In this document: one piece after another, positions 34,196-43,716 of the stretch
Position numbering within the stretch: the first letter of the stretch is position 1
Layout: the number at the start of each line of letters is the position of its first letter
Assembly: GCF_050717515.1 (NCBI RefSeq)
Contig: NZ_JBOITL010000028.1
Location: 62,001-126,000 of the forward strand
Reading direction: 5' to 3'
Length of the DNA stretch: 64,000 nt
Origin: Clostridium_AD sp050717515
GTDB taxonomy: Bacteria > Bacillota > Clostridia > Clostridiales > Clostridiaceae
Notes under the pieces: model-generated
What the model was told of the DNA's origin: nothing
What the model saw: only the letters and a program-made list of their open reading frames with translations
Database searches by the model: none
Translations under genes and position numbers: made by a program

Positions 34196-35602
34196 TTAAA
34201 TCAGCTTTTTAATCTCAAACCAAACCATAGTCCCCCTTCCTTTTGTACTCTCTACCCCATATTCAAATTCATGTGATTCCAGAATAGTCTTTACAATAGT
34301 AAGCCCAAGACCAGTACCTGTGGATTTTATCCCCTCTATTTTATCTGTTTTATAAAATCTGTCCCATATATGCTTTAGGTCTTCTTCTGAAATACCTATT
34401 CCAGTATCTGAAACTTCAATTTTGATGTTTTTTTCATTTTCTATTGCTCTTATATTAATATGTCCAGGTTTACCCGTATGGTTAAAGGCGTTATTTACAA
34501 GGTTATACATAACCTGTTCTATTCTTATTTCATCGCCTTCTACTATTGCATCTACATGATTTTCAAGAACTATATCCACTCCTGTTTTCTCGCTTAAAAT
34601 CTGGAATTTCATTATAATTCTTTCCAAAAGCTCATTTATCTTAAATTGGGTTTTATTTAAATTAACATACCCAGCCTGTATTTGAGATAAATTAAGAATG
34701 TCATCAACAATTCTAGAAAGCCTTTCTGTTTCCTCTATGATAATTTCAAGCTGTTTATCTCTTTTTTCTGCCACATTCCCTGTAACATCTCTAATGGTCT
34801 CCGCATATCCACGGATAAGACTTAATGGAGTACGTAATTCATGAGATACATTAGCAATCAAGTCCTTTCTAAGTTGCTCAATTTTCGATAATTCTCCCCC
34901 CATATAATTAATAGTGGATGCTAGTCTGCCGATTTCATCCCTACCTTTTGATTTAATTTTAACTGAAAAATTACCTGAAGCCATGACTTCGGAGACTTTT
35001 GTAATTTCAAGTATAGGTTTAGTGAAACTTTTAGACAAGAAATAAGCAAATACTAGCGCTGTAAAAAGAAGAATTAATGTGATATAAAATAGCTGTACTT
35101 TCAATATTGAAACAGTATCTTTTACAGGCGCTAAGGGAAGACTTATAAGGAGCCCCCCTTTAAATTCACTTCCTGCTTTAAGAGGTAATCCAATAAGTAT
35201 AAAAGTATTATGGAATTTAGGGTGAATTAAAGATAAAGTTACTTCCTTTCCCGCTATAATATCATTAATAGCTTCACTCCTTGAACTATTCATCATCATC
35301 ATAGGCATCTGAGAACTTCCACCATTTGAGCCTATGCTATATAGCGTTTCTCCCTTTGAATCCAATAATTCTACGTTTGAATTGGTTTCACTGGCAAATG
35401 GCTCTAAAACGCTTTCAAAATCTTCCCTTCCATCCACGTCTAACCTATTAAGGATAGAATAACCTTTATTTTTCACATCTGAAATTTTTATTCCTGTATA
35501 AAACTTTTCTAGAAATATAATTTGGAAAAGCCATAACATAACAAGCATTACAAGAACAAGTGCTATCATCCCTGACCATAGTTTAAGTGCTATGCTTTTC
35601 AT
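34196..35602 (-). CDS. Sensor histidine kinase (HAMP-HisKA-HATPase)
   Basis: Membrane helix ~10-32, an extracellular sensor ~35-165 with an unusual MPMMMM run, second helix ~170-190, HAMP ~190-243, phosphoacceptor His254 in ANVSHELRTPLS, and HATPase boxes (NLVNNAFNHT, VSDTGIGIS, TGLGLTIVK). It overlaps its response regulator by 4 bp. The ligand is unknown; methionine-rich sensors sometimes meet copper. Confidence 0.95.
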   Translation of the reverse strand: MKSIALKLWSGMIALVLVMLVMLWLFQIIFLEKFYTGIKISDVKNKGYSILNRLDVDGREDFESVLEPFASETNSNVELLDSKGETLYSIGSNGGSSQMPMMMMNSSRSEAINDIIAGKEVTLSLIHPKFHNTFILIGLPLKAGSEFKGGLLISLPLAPVKDTVSILKVQLFYITLILLFTALVFAYFLSKSFTKPILEITKVSEVMASGNFSVKIKSKGRDEIGRLASTINYMGGELSKIEQLRKDLIANVSHELRTPLSLIRGYAETIRDVTGNVAEKRDKQLEIIIEETERLSRIVDDILNLSQIQAGYVNLNKTQFKINELLERIIMKFQILSEKTGVDIVLENHVDAIVEGDEIRIEQVMYNLVNNAFNHTGKPGHINIRAIENEKNIKIEVSDTGIGISEEDLKHIWDRFYKTDKIEGIKSTGTGLGLTIVKTILESHEFEYGVESTKGRGTMVWFEIKKLI

Positions 35603-36294
35603 TTCTTTCCACCCACCTCAAATTTATATCCTGTTCCCCAAACTGTAACAATAAATTTCCTATATTCCTTTATACTTTCACGGAGCATTTTTATATGTGT
35701 ATCTACAGTCCTGTCATCACCAATAAAGTCATAACCCCAAACCTCATTAAGCAGCTGCTCTCTAGAATATACTCTATTAAGATTCTTAGAAAAAAAGGCA
35801 AGTAAACTATATTCTTTAGGCGTAAGTGTAACAATATTACCATTTACATAGGTATTTCTTGAATCAAATTCTATGACAAGCCCCTCATAAGTAACTGTAT
35901 TTTCTTTTTTAGCTTCAATGCCCGTACCAGAACTTCTTCTTATTATCGCTTTCATCCGTGCAAGAAGTTCTTTTGGGCTGAAAGGTTTCACTATATAATC
36001 ATCCACCCCCAGCTCAAAACCGAAAAGTTTATCATACTCTTCTCCCCTTGCAGTAAGCATAATTACAGGAACATTAGATGCCTTACGTATTTCCCTACAT
36101 ACGCTCCAACCATCTATTTTAGGCATCATAACATCTAATATAATCAATGAATATTTATTCTGGCTAAATAGCTCTAATGCTTTTACACCATTGGCCGCTT
36201 CATCTATATCATATCCCTCTAGGCTGGTATATTCTTTTATCATATCTCTTATACGTTCCTCATCATCAACTAGGAGTATTTTCTCATTATGCAT
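35599..36294 (-). CDS. OmpR/PhoB-family response regulator
   Basis: Receiver domain with DD at 10-11, phosphorylated Asp54-region LIILDVMMP, and Lys in IVKPFSPKEL. The C-terminal winged helix (VTLTPKEYSLLAFF, RVYSREQLLNEVWG, DRTVDTHIKMLRESI) binds DNA. Length 231. It is the partner of the kinase just downstream; the target genes are not evident. Confidence 0.96.
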   Translation of the reverse strand: MHNEKILLVDDEERIRDMIKEYTSLEGYDIDEAANGVKALELFSQNKYSLIILDVMMPKIDGWSVCREIRKASNVPVIMLTARGEEYDKLFGFELGVDDYIVKPFSPKELLARMKAIIRRSSGTGIEAKKENTVTYEGLVIEFDSRNTYVNGNIVTLTPKEYSLLAFFSKNLNRVYSREQLLNEVWGYDFIGDDRTVDTHIKMLRESIKEYRKFIVTVWGTGYKFEVGGKK

Positions 36295-36381
36295 ATAAAT
36301 CCACCTCTTCTTTTAAACACTATTATACTATAATTTGCCCCCATATAATGCTCTGCATGTTAATATTAACTGCATACAAAA

Positions 36382-36419
36382 AAGCTGCTAAAATATACTT
36401 TTATACATTTTAGCAGCTT
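36382..36419 (-). terminator. Intrinsic terminator of the ABC-2 exporter operon
   Basis: AAGCTGCTAAAAT and ATTTTAGCAGCTT form a 13-bp perfect stem. On the minus strand TTTTTTG follows, so it ends transcripts coming from the exporter genes. Confidence 0.9.
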
Positions 36420-36498
36420 ACCTTCTTATTTAATACAAATAATCACCATTCCAAATATTCAATCCTAGCAGTTCCACTTGGATGAATGTGTTTTCCTA

Positions 36499-36525
36499 CT
36501 TGCCACTTGCCACGTGGGTGGCACC
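36499..36525 (-). repeat. GTGCCAC intergenic repeat copy, minus orientation
   Basis: On the minus strand it reads GGTGCCACCCACGTGGCAAG then TGGCAAG, nearly identical to the copies at 27653 and 48727. It lies 12 bp past the permease stop. Confidence 0.85.
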
Positions 36526-36537
36526 TATTTTTTATGA

Positions 36538-37311
36538 TTATAACAATATGTCCTTCTTTTTAATTACAACCACGTTAGCAATTAAAGCTAAAATAATATA
36601 CACTATTGCGCTTATAATAAGTTTTAGTATACCCATATTGGGATCATTTCCTACTAAATCAAAAGCCAGTAGTCCTCCAGAGAAAGTGTAGTACATAGCA
36701 TTTTTTATGCCCATATCTATAAATATCATAATGAAATATATTCCTATTCCAGCACCTATCATAGCACCAGTACCTTTTATAAACATAGCAATTAAACTCA
36801 TTATCATAGAGAAGGATATTAGTGGTAAAATCAAAACAGCATATAATTTTATATTAGTAATTAGTGAGTCAAAGGCTGTGTTTCTATCTCCAAATCCAAA
36901 GAAAAGTATTCCTATAATATAGCAAGCTATAAATGAAAATATAATTAAAACTGCTGAATATAGTGCAATGAACGCTAGTTTTCCAATGATTAAGTCTTTC
37001 TTTTTTATTGGTGTTAACAATGAAAATTTCATAGTTCCTTGAGCGTAATCTTCAGAAAAAATTTCTGCTACAATTATTATCATAAAGATTGGTAAAAGTG
37101 GTTTGATGAGAATTCCATTCAATGAACTTTTTAAAAATGTTTGCACACTTAAACTTACAGAACTATTTTCAGCTTTAAAGGATATTCTTACTATAGCCAT
37201 TAATATTACTGATGAAAGTATGGACAGTAATATTATATAAAACTTATTTGCACTAATTATTTTTATAATTTCGTTTTTTAATACAGTACATTTAGATGAT
37301 GATTTAAGCAT
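36538..37311 (-). CDS. ABC-2 type transporter permease
   Basis: A 257-residue membrane protein with about six spans and the ABC-2 pattern: a basic N-terminus, a first span, then AEIFSEDYAQGTMKFSLLTP, which is the typical E-x-x-x-G-T segment. It overlaps the ATPase by 8 bp. Together they form a small BcrAB/NatAB-like exporter, often for peptides or ions. Confidence 0.9.
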   Translation of the reverse strand: MLKSSSKCTVLKNEIIKIISANKFYIILLSILSSVILMAIVRISFKAENSSVSLSVQTFLKSSLNGILIKPLLPIFMIIIVAEIFSEDYAQGTMKFSLLTPIKKKDLIIGKLAFIALYSAVLIIFSFIACYIIGILFFGFGDRNTAFDSLITNIKLYAVLILPLISFSMIMSLIAMFIKGTGAMIGAGIGIYFIMIFIDMGIKNAMYYTFSGGLLAFDLVGNDPNMGILKLIISAIVYIILALIANVVVIKKKDILL

Positions 37312-38227
37312 ATTTTTTTCCTCCTTCAGTAACCTTTAGAAAATAATCTTCAAGAGATGAATTTTTAAGAATTAAATTGTCTAAGGTTATATCATTTAAT
37401 ACTAATATTTTATTTACAGTGTTAAAGCTATTTTTGGGAACTGTAGCAATTAAACCTTTTTCAAAGTTCTTAATTTTACAAGGGATATCCAAAGAATTTA
37501 ATAATTTTGATGCTTTTTCTTTAGCTTTGGTATGAATTTCTATAATTTCTTCATCAGCAGCTAAAAGTTCATCTACATAGTTTTCAACTATAAGTTCACC
37601 ATTATTTATAATAGCTACTCTGTTACAAATTGCTTGTATTTCACTTAATATGTGAGAGGATATAAAAAATGTTACATTGTATTTTGTTGAAAGTTCTTTA
37701 ATTAAATTTCTAATATCCTTAACACCTTGGGGATCCAGCCCGTTTGTTGGTTCATCTAAAATTACTATATTAGGATTATTTAAAAAAGCCCTAGCAATAC
37801 CAAGTCTTTGCTTCATTCCAAGGGAATAAGCTGAAACCTTTTTAGTAGCTGCACTCGTCATTCCCACCATTTCTAATACTTCATTAATTCTGCTTTTAGG
37901 AAGTCTATATAGATTAGCTATTAATACAAGATTTTTATATCCCGATAGGTTTTCATAAAACTTAGGTGTTTCCACCATAGCTCCAATTTTTTCAAGAGCT
38001 TTTTCTCTATGAGTTTCTATATCATATCCATTTATAGTGATTTTGCCCTTTGTAGACTTTACAAGACCTAGCATCATCTTGATAGAAGTACTTTTACCTG
38101 AGCCATTTGGTCCTAAGAAACCATAAACATCACCTTCATATACCTTTATATTTAAGTTATTTACTGCAGATTTTTTATCGAAATCTTTTTTTAAATTAGA
38201 TGTTTTTATTAAAATTACATTTTCCAT
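37304..38227 (-). CDS. ABC transporter ATPase (BcrA/NatA-like exporter)
   Basis: Walker A GPNGSGKST, signature YSLGMKQRLGIARA, Walker B NIVILDEPTNGLDPQG and switch ISSHIL. The C-terminal ~80 residues are the extension common in drug/bacteriocin-resistance ATPases. ATG at 38227 has AGGAG 8 nt upstream; a GTG three codons earlier is less likely. A LytTR-type site lies ~220 bp upstream. Confidence 0.94.
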   Translation of the reverse strand: MENVILIKTSNLKKDFDKKSAVNNLNIKVYEGDVYGFLGPNGSGKSTSIKMMLGLVKSTKGKITINGYDIETHREKALEKIGAMVETPKFYENLSGYKNLVLIANLYRLPKSRINEVLEMVGMTSAATKKVSAYSLGMKQRLGIARAFLNNPNIVILDEPTNGLDPQGVKDIRNLIKELSTKYNVTFFISSHILSEIQAICNRVAIINNGELIVENYVDELLAADEEIIEIHTKAKEKASKLLNSLDIPCKIKNFEKGLIATVPKNSFNTVNKILVLNDITLDNLILKNSSLEDYFLKVTEGGKKYA

Positions 38228-38445
38228 ATTATTCACTCCTTATTTAATTAATTTTCAGAAGGGAAATCCAATAATTTGATAGGTGCAACTAATATCCTAC
38301 CGAAATCTTTGGTAGTATTTTAAATTTACTTCTGAATCAGTTAATCTTTATGTGAATATAATATCAAGAAAATAGGATGAATGAAGGTGGTATTTCGTAA
38401 GTAGTGGGTTTGTGTTCATATAAGGTGAATATTTTTTTATTTACA

Positions 38446-38479
38446 TTACGGTTATGAAGGAAGAAGCTACGATTATGAA
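38446..38479 (+). promoter_or_regulatory. Putative LytTR direct-repeat operator upstream of the exporter
   Basis: TTACGGTTATGAA (38446-38458) and CTACGATTATGAA (38467-38479) are direct repeats with a 21-bp period, the spacing expected for LytTR (AgrA-like) dimers. The second half overlaps the last codons of the kinase gene. The target is probably the exporter operon. The rest of 38237-38445 is gene-free. Confidence 0.55.
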
Positions 38480-39798
38480 ATACAGTTATTTTTTATCCAC
38501 AATTCATTAATAAACATATTATCTTCAATTAAAGTGTTTAATAAAACATTAGGGTATTTTTTATCTATTATTTCTTTAACATTAAACAATCCAATACCTC
38601 TATTTGATCCTTTTGTGGAGAAGCCGTCTTTAAATATGTTATGAATTTTTGGAGCTTCGCCAAAGAAATTATTTTCTATGATTAAAGAAATATAATCGTC
38701 TTTTTTTATTAAAGCAAGTTGGATTTTAGGAAATTCACATTCAATACTTGCTTCAATGGCGTTATCTAAAAATATTCCTAGTATTCTACATAAATCTAAG
38801 GTGTCCATAAATATATAATCTATATATTCTACTATGTGAACTTTTATATCTATATTTTCTGTAATGGCTTTAATTAGTTTTGAAGAAATGAGACCTTTGA
38901 GTCCCATTATCTTAATATATTTTAACTTATCAATATTACTGTTATTCCAGTTTATATTCTTGTCCATATTTATTATATTTAAATTAAAATACTGCTGGAG
39001 TCTAGTCATATCTTTATTTTCTATATATGAATTTAGAGAAGTTATCATATTCATGTAATCATGTTTGAATTTTCTTGTTTCGCTATACATATTTTCTACA
39101 AGGTCAGTGTATTCTCTTAATTGATTAAGTTCTGTTCTTTCACTATTAAGTGCAACTTGAAATTCTACTGATTTATCAAAATAATATACTATAACTAGAA
39201 TTAATATAACAGATATTAAGGGTAAAATGCTTGGAATTATTCCCATTATACTGAAACTGGTTTTTGATCTGATTATAAATGGAAATATAGAAAATATTAA
39301 TAAGGTTAAGGGAATACTTATTACTAAAATCATCCTTAATCTAATTTGATTCGGAGTTGTTTTTTTTAAATTTTGTTTTTTAGAAAGTAAAACTTTTATT
39401 AGTTTACTAACAATAAAGGCAGTTGGTATCAGTACAGCATTTACTATCATTGCAGGAACATTAAAAATAATATTGTCATTGTAATTTATATGGATATATA
39501 AATCTTTAAAGGATAATATAAAATATGTTATATAAATAGTTAATAATATTTTTATAGTATCTGGATTATCATTGTGTTTTATAACCGTTAATACAAGTAC
39601 AGGTAGAACTATAAGGTATGAGCCTGTGTGTAATACTATAGCCGTAATAAGCCCAATAATAAAATAGTGAAACATTAATTTCTTATTAATACTGTTTTTA
39701 AATAACTCATAAATAATAATAGAAGGTACCATGCTTAAGATTAATGGTAGAATAACCAACTGATAAATTAATCCATAAATATAAGTATGTGTATTCAC
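38473..39798 (-). CDS. AgrC-like GHKL sensor histidine kinase
   Basis: Six or more N-terminal membrane helices (residues 1-210), a dimerisation helix with the phospho-His in RKFKHDYMNMITSL, and a GHKL ATPase (LCRILGIFLDNAIEASIE, NRGIGLFNVKEI). This architecture is that of AgrC and other peptide-sensing kinases. It overlaps its regulator by 4 bp. No agrB/agrD-like pair is seen nearby, so the signal peptide may come from elsewhere. Confidence 0.93.
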   Translation of the reverse strand: MNTHTYIYGLIYQLVILPLILSMVPSIIIYELFKNSINKKLMFHYFIIGLITAIVLHTGSYLIVLPVLVLTVIKHNDNPDTIKILLTIYITYFILSFKDLYIHINYNDNIIFNVPAMIVNAVLIPTAFIVSKLIKVLLSKKQNLKKTTPNQIRLRMILVISIPLTLLIFSIFPFIIRSKTSFSIMGIIPSILPLISVILILVIVYYFDKSVEFQVALNSERTELNQLREYTDLVENMYSETRKFKHDYMNMITSLNSYIENKDMTRLQQYFNLNIINMDKNINWNNSNIDKLKYIKIMGLKGLISSKLIKAITENIDIKVHIVEYIDYIFMDTLDLCRILGIFLDNAIEASIECEFPKIQLALIKKDDYISLIIENNFFGEAPKIHNIFKDGFSTKGSNRGIGLFNVKEIIDKKYPNVLLNTLIEDNMFINELWIKNNCIS

Positions 39799-40511
39799 GA
39801 TAATAATCCTTTCATATATCTAAAAGAAACATAGCACTCTTCGTCATTAATCATTTTTATAGTATTATTCTTCTTGTCTATTTCTTTGATTTTATTTTTA
39901 TTTACAATATAGCTCTTGTGGCACCTGTAAAAATTATCTGTAAGATTTTCTTGGATCTCCTTTAAATGACAGTAAAACTCAACTTGTCTATTTTCTTCAT
40001 GAATTCGTATTTTATGAGCTACTCCTGTGGTTTCAATAAAAAGTATATCATCAAGCTTTACATTAACCACACGAGTGTCTGTGTTTATAGTTATACAACC
40101 TTCATTATTATCTTTATTAAAAGCTTTATATGCTTTTAGAAGACAGCTATTAACTCTTTGTTTAAAGTCATCCTCCTCTTTAATTATATAGTCCATTGCT
40201 TCAACCTTATATTTAAAAGCCAAATAACTCATTTCCATGTGAGTTGTTGTAAAAATTATAAAGCCTAAGTTATCTTTCTCTCTTATTTTTTCTCCAAGCC
40301 TTATGCCGTTTATATTAGATTTTAAGTCTACATCTAAGAAATAAATTCCTGTTTTATTATGAGTATTCGTATATCCAATTACTTCATCAGGACTTCCAGT
40401 GCATAGTGCAATATTTAGGTCTAATTTTTCTCTTAGAATTGTATTTTCTATTAGTTGTCTTATGTTATTTCTTTGAATTAAATTATCTTCACATATAATT
40501 ACTTCAAGCAT
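39795..40511 (-). CDS. AgrA-like LytTR response regulator
   Basis: Receiver domain (EVIICEDNLIQRNNIRQLIE, YFLDVDL with the phospho-Asp) followed by a LytTR DNA-binding domain (DDILFIETTGVAHKIRIHEE, FYRCHKSYIVN). Length 238. With the downstream kinase it forms an Agr-like system. The neighbouring LytTR-type repeats are candidate targets. Confidence 0.95.
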   Translation of the reverse strand: MLEVIICEDNLIQRNNIRQLIENTILREKLDLNIALCTGSPDEVIGYTNTHNKTGIYFLDVDLKSNINGIRLGEKIREKDNLGFIIFTTTHMEMSYLAFKYKVEAMDYIIKEEDDFKQRVNSCLLKAYKAFNKDNNEGCITINTDTRVVNVKLDDILFIETTGVAHKIRIHEENRQVEFYCHLKEIQENLTDNFYRCHKSYIVNKNKIKEIDKKNNTIKMINDEECYVSFRYMKGLLS

Positions 40512-40725
40512 TTAAGCACCCCCAAATTGTTTTTTACTTACAATATAAATGGAATAGCAGTAATTTATATACATTTAAACCCATTTCTCTCTTATAAAAA
40601 CTATTATACTATAATATACCTACATAAACATCTCTACCATAATAATAATTTTACTGCTGAATTCATCTCTGACTATAGAAAACTGAGTCTTCTTTGGCAA
40701 ATAAAGACAACCTGTAAACTAAAAA

Positions 40726-40754
40726 CAAGGAGGTAACTTAAAGTTACCTCCTTG
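40726..40754 (-). terminator. Intrinsic terminator of the COG2984-type ABC operon
   Basis: CAAGGAGGTAACTT and AAGTTACCTCCTTG form a 14-bp inverted repeat. On the minus strand TTTTTAGTTT follows the stem. The gap 40512-40763 holds nothing else recognisable. Confidence 0.88.
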
Positions 40755-40763
40755 CTAAATTTT

Positions 40764-41558
40764 TTAAGAAAATGCTACTTCATCACTTATAAAGTCCACA
40801 GAATTTTTGTTGTTAAATAATTCCAAAAGTTTAGGAATAGTCAACCTTTTCTTTTCCTCACCGCTTATATCTAATAGTATTTCCCCAGCATGGAGCATTA
40901 TTAATCTATTTCCTATATCTATAGCATAATTTAAATTGTGAGTTATCATTACTGTAGTTATGTTTTTTTCACTAACAGTATTTTTAGTTAAATTTATTAT
41001 ATTTTCAGAAGTTTTCGGATCCAAGGCTGCGGTATGTTCATCTAGCAGCAATAAGTCTGGATTAGATATTGTTGATATAAGTAGCGACAAAGCTTGTCTT
41101 TGACCACCAGATAACAAACCAACCTTTTTACCTAAATTGTTTTCAAGGCCTAAAGAGAGTCTAGATAATGATTCCTTAAATAGAACTAGTTTTTTCTTGT
41201 TAATACCAGGACTTAATCCAAATTTACATCCTTTATTAGAAGCCATAGATAAGTTTTCTAATATAGACATAGAAGGCGATGTACCTAAAGTTGGATTTTG
41301 AAATACCCTACCTATAAATTTTGTTCTTTTATGTTCAGGAAAAGCTGAGATATCTCTTCCATTTAAACAAATAGATCCTTCTTCTGGTAATATTGAACCA
41401 GATATTAAATTTAAAAGAGTTGATTTTCCGGCACCGTTGCTACCTATTACCGTAATGAAATCCCCCTTATTTATATGAAGGTTAAAATTATTAAATATTA
41501 CTTTCTCATTTATTGTGTCTTTATTAAATACTTTTTTAAGATTATTTATTTGGAGCAA
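40764..41558 (-). CDS. ABC transporter ATPase of a COG2984/TrpXYZ-type importer
   Basis: Walker A GSNGAGKSTLL, signature LLSGGQRQALSLLIST, Walker B DLLLLDEHTAALDPK and switch MITHNL. DEHTAALDP is the variant Walker B typical of this family. The TTG at 41558 has GGAGG 8 nt upstream and gives the normal MLQINNL start; a GTG at 41567 sits inside the ribosome site. It overlaps the permease gene. Confidence 0.93.
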   Translation of the reverse strand: MLQINNLKKVFNKDTINEKVIFNNFNLHINKGDFITVIGSNGAGKSTLLNLISGSILPEEGSICLNGRDISAFPEHKRTKFIGRVFQNPTLGTSPSMSILENLSMASNKGCKFGLSPGINKKKLVLFKESLSRLSLGLENNLGKKVGLLSGGQRQALSLLISTISNPDLLLLDEHTAALDPKTSENIINLTKNTVSEKNITTVMITHNLNYAIDIGNRLIMLHAGEILLDISGEEKKRLTIPKLLELFNNKNSVDFISDEVAFS

Positions 41559-42435
41559 TTGGCACACCTCCCAAAGTAAATCTTTTTAACTTTTTAAAAC
41601 TTAACTTAAATTTTCGCCCATTTAAAGACAAAGCAAATATAACAATTATACAAGTTACAAGTTTTAAATCTGTTGGAGGTAAGCCTAAGTTTAAGGCGAG
41701 AGAAATACTACCTTTGTACAATATTGAACCTAAAATTGCAGTAGTTGTTGGAACCAACCATGAAGCTTTTTTGAAAATAGCTTCTCCTAATATAACAGAA
41801 GCTAGCCCCATAACTATAATTCCAGTTCCCATACCTACATCAGAAAATCTTTGATATTGTGCCATCATAGAACCTGAAACTGCTACAAGACCATTTGAAA
41901 TCATAAGACCAAGTATTTTAATGGTTCCGATATCAACGCCTAGTGAAGTTACCATTTGAGGGTTATCCCCTGTAGCTCTTAATATAAAACCAAGTTTTGT
42001 TTTTAAAAACAAATCTAAAGCTATCTTAGCTAAAATAGCAAATAGTGCAATTATAATTACCGGGGAAATATCATTAGAAAAAATAGTGTTTTGTGAAAAT
42101 AGTGGTATATTAGCTTTGCCCATTATTCTAAGATTTATAGAGTAAAGTCCAATCATAACTAGAATACCTGAAAGCAAATTTGTTATTTTAAGCTTTACAT
42201 GAAGTATTCCAGTAACTCCTCCAGCCATCATACCTGAAATAAAAGCTAAAAGTAGTGATATATAAGGATTTACACTTTTTATTAGTGCGGCCGCTGTAAC
42301 TGCAGCACCTAATGCAAATGTTCCATCTACAGATAAATCAGGAAAATCTAATATTCTATAAGTTATATAAACACCTATAGCCATTATTGCAAATATAAAT
42401 CCTTGTTCAAGTATATTTATAATTAAGCCATCCAT
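41542..42435 (-). CDS. ABC transporter permease of a COG2984/TrpXYZ-type importer
   Basis: A 297-residue, branched-chain-permease-like membrane protein with about eight spans and YRILDFPDLSVDGTFALGAA, the segment that marks the TrpY-like family. Its start shares a base with the end of the binding-protein gene. Predicted substrate in the family is an aromatic amino acid, though here HutP control raises histidine as an alternative. Confidence 0.92.
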   Translation of the reverse strand: MDGLIINILEQGFIFAIMAIGVYITYRILDFPDLSVDGTFALGAAVTAAALIKSVNPYISLLLAFISGMMAGGVTGILHVKLKITNLLSGILVMIGLYSINLRIMGKANIPLFSQNTIFSNDISPVIIIALFAILAKIALDLFLKTKLGFILRATGDNPQMVTSLGVDIGTIKILGLMISNGLVAVSGSMMAQYQRFSDVGMGTGIIVMGLASVILGEAIFKKASWLVPTTTAILGSILYKGSISLALNLGLPPTDLKLVTCIIVIFALSLNGRKFKLSFKKLKRFTLGGVPIAPNK

Positions 42436-43445
42436 TACTTAGCACCACCCTTAACTAGCACTGCTTTTGACTTTAAATCACTAGGTATAGTAATCTTAAG
42501 TTTGCTTGCTGCGACTTCATTTATGGTAAGTGTTGTTTCCTTTAAGGTCTGCACTGGCATATCCTTTGGCTTTTTACCATTTATGATATCAACTGCCATA
42601 AGACCTGTTTGAAAACCAAGTTTGTAGTAGTCTATTCCCTCTGTAGCTAGTGCACCAGCCTCAACATGTGCTTTTTCAGCACCTATTATGGGAATTCCTT
42701 TTTCAATGGCTTTAGAACTAATGAGAGGCATTGAAGACGCTACCAAATTATCTGTTAGTGTATATAAAGCATCAATTTTAGGAATCAATGAATTTAATGC
42801 TTGTGATATCTCATTAGAACTTGAAATCCCCACAGCTATTATTTCTAAATTCATCTTTAAGCCTTTTTCTTTTGCCATATTTACTTGGATTTCCGAATTC
42901 GCTTCACTAGTATTATACAATATACCCACTTTTTTGCAGTTAGGTATTAATTTTTTCATTAACTGAAATTGTTTATCCATAGGCAATATATCACTAGTGC
43001 CTGTAACATTTGTGCCTGGTTTATTTAGAGATTTTACAAGACCGGATTTTACAGGATCAGTTACAGCAGTTATAAGTATAGGAATATTTTTAGTACTATT
43101 GTATGCTGCCTGCGCGCTAGGTGTTGCTATAGCAAATATTAAATCCTTCTTTGTAGAAATGAAGTTGCTTGCAATAGTTTGAGCTGTTGGTATGTCCCCT
43201 TGGGCATTTTGAAAGTCTATCTTGATTTTTTCGCCATCTTTAAACCCCTTAGAGCTAAGGGCTTCTATAAATCCTTTGCGAGTTTTGTCTAGTGCTGGGT
43301 GTTCTACGAGTTGACTTATTCCGATATTTATTACCTTATCAGAATTACCTTGATTTTTTGTTTTAGCAGAGGAGCACCCTGTTAAAACAAAGGCACCTAA
43401 AAAAGACGTGCCTATTACACATAATAATATTTTTTTTGCTACCAT
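42435..43445 (-). CDS. ABC substrate-binding lipoprotein (COG2984, TrpX-like)
   Basis: A 336-residue protein with a signal peptide and lipobox (AFVLTGCSS; Cys24) and the COG2984 pattern (NIGISQLVEHPALDKTRKGF, IPILITAVTDPVKSGLV, GTSDILPM). These proteins bind amino-acid-like ligands; tryptophan is predicted for the family. The leader upstream contains UAG repeats and a terminator, with hutP before it. Confidence 0.93.
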   Translation of the reverse strand: MVAKKILLCVIGTSFLGAFVLTGCSSAKTKNQGNSDKVINIGISQLVEHPALDKTRKGFIEALSSKGFKDGEKIKIDFQNAQGDIPTAQTIASNFISTKKDLIFAIATPSAQAAYNSTKNIPILITAVTDPVKSGLVKSLNKPGTNVTGTSDILPMDKQFQLMKKLIPNCKKVGILYNTSEANSEIQVNMAKEKGLKMNLEIIAVGISSSNEISQALNSLIPKIDALYTLTDNLVASSMPLISSKAIEKGIPIIGAEKAHVEAGALATEGIDYYKLGFQTGLMAVDIINGKKPKDMPVQTLKETTLTINEVAASKLKITIPSDLKSKAVLVKGGAK

Positions 43446-43481
43446 ACTACCATCCTCCTAAAATATTTAGTTATAAAAATA

Positions 43482-43511
43482 AAAGCTACTATTAAATTTA
43501 TAGTCAGCTTT
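43482..43511 (-). terminator. Attenuator terminator between hutP and the ABC operon
   Basis: On the minus strand AAAGCT-G-ACTAT and ATAGTAGCTTT pair around AAATTTA, and TATTTTTAT follows. It lies 37 bp before the binding-protein start codon and downstream of the UAG repeats, the place expected for a HutP-controlled attenuator. Confidence 0.75.
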
Positions 43512-43527
43512 ATTTACGTATTAATTC

Positions 43528-43628
43528 CTACCATTTAATCCCTACCGTGCTACGCTACCATTCTACAAAATACATTATCTACATTATCTACATTATCTAC
43601 ATTATGGTCTTCTTCAAATTTGTTACTA
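43528..43628 (-). promoter_or_regulatory. UAG-repeat leader, probable HutP RNA-binding region
   Basis: On the transcript nine UAG triplets occur at 43626-43628, 43597-99, 43588-90, 43579-81, 43563-65, 43555-57, 43550-52, 43542-44 and 43528-30. Three of them lie in a 9-bp tandem repeat (AGATAATGT; 43571-43606). HutP of Bacillus recognises repeated NAG triplets and prevents termination at a hairpin between hutP and hutH. Here the order hutP, UAG array, terminator, ABC genes is the same. Inference from layout. Confidence 0.65.
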
Positions 43629-43716
43629 CCTCTTTAAAACTTTATAGATATAATATAACAACTTATTTGAAATGTCAATATATTTGAAAATACGACACTT
43701 TTAAATTAAATTCTGA

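Noticed and set aside
43571..43606. 9-bp tandem repeat looking like a CRISPR or simple microsatellite
   Set aside because: The unit is only 9 bp with no spacers and no cas genes nearby. It fits better as part of the UAG array between hutP and the ABC operon.
43446..43716. Tryptophan T-box leader for the TrpXYZ-like transporter
   Set aside because: The conserved T-box sequence (AGGGTGG-type) is absent; the UAG array and terminator point to HutP instead.
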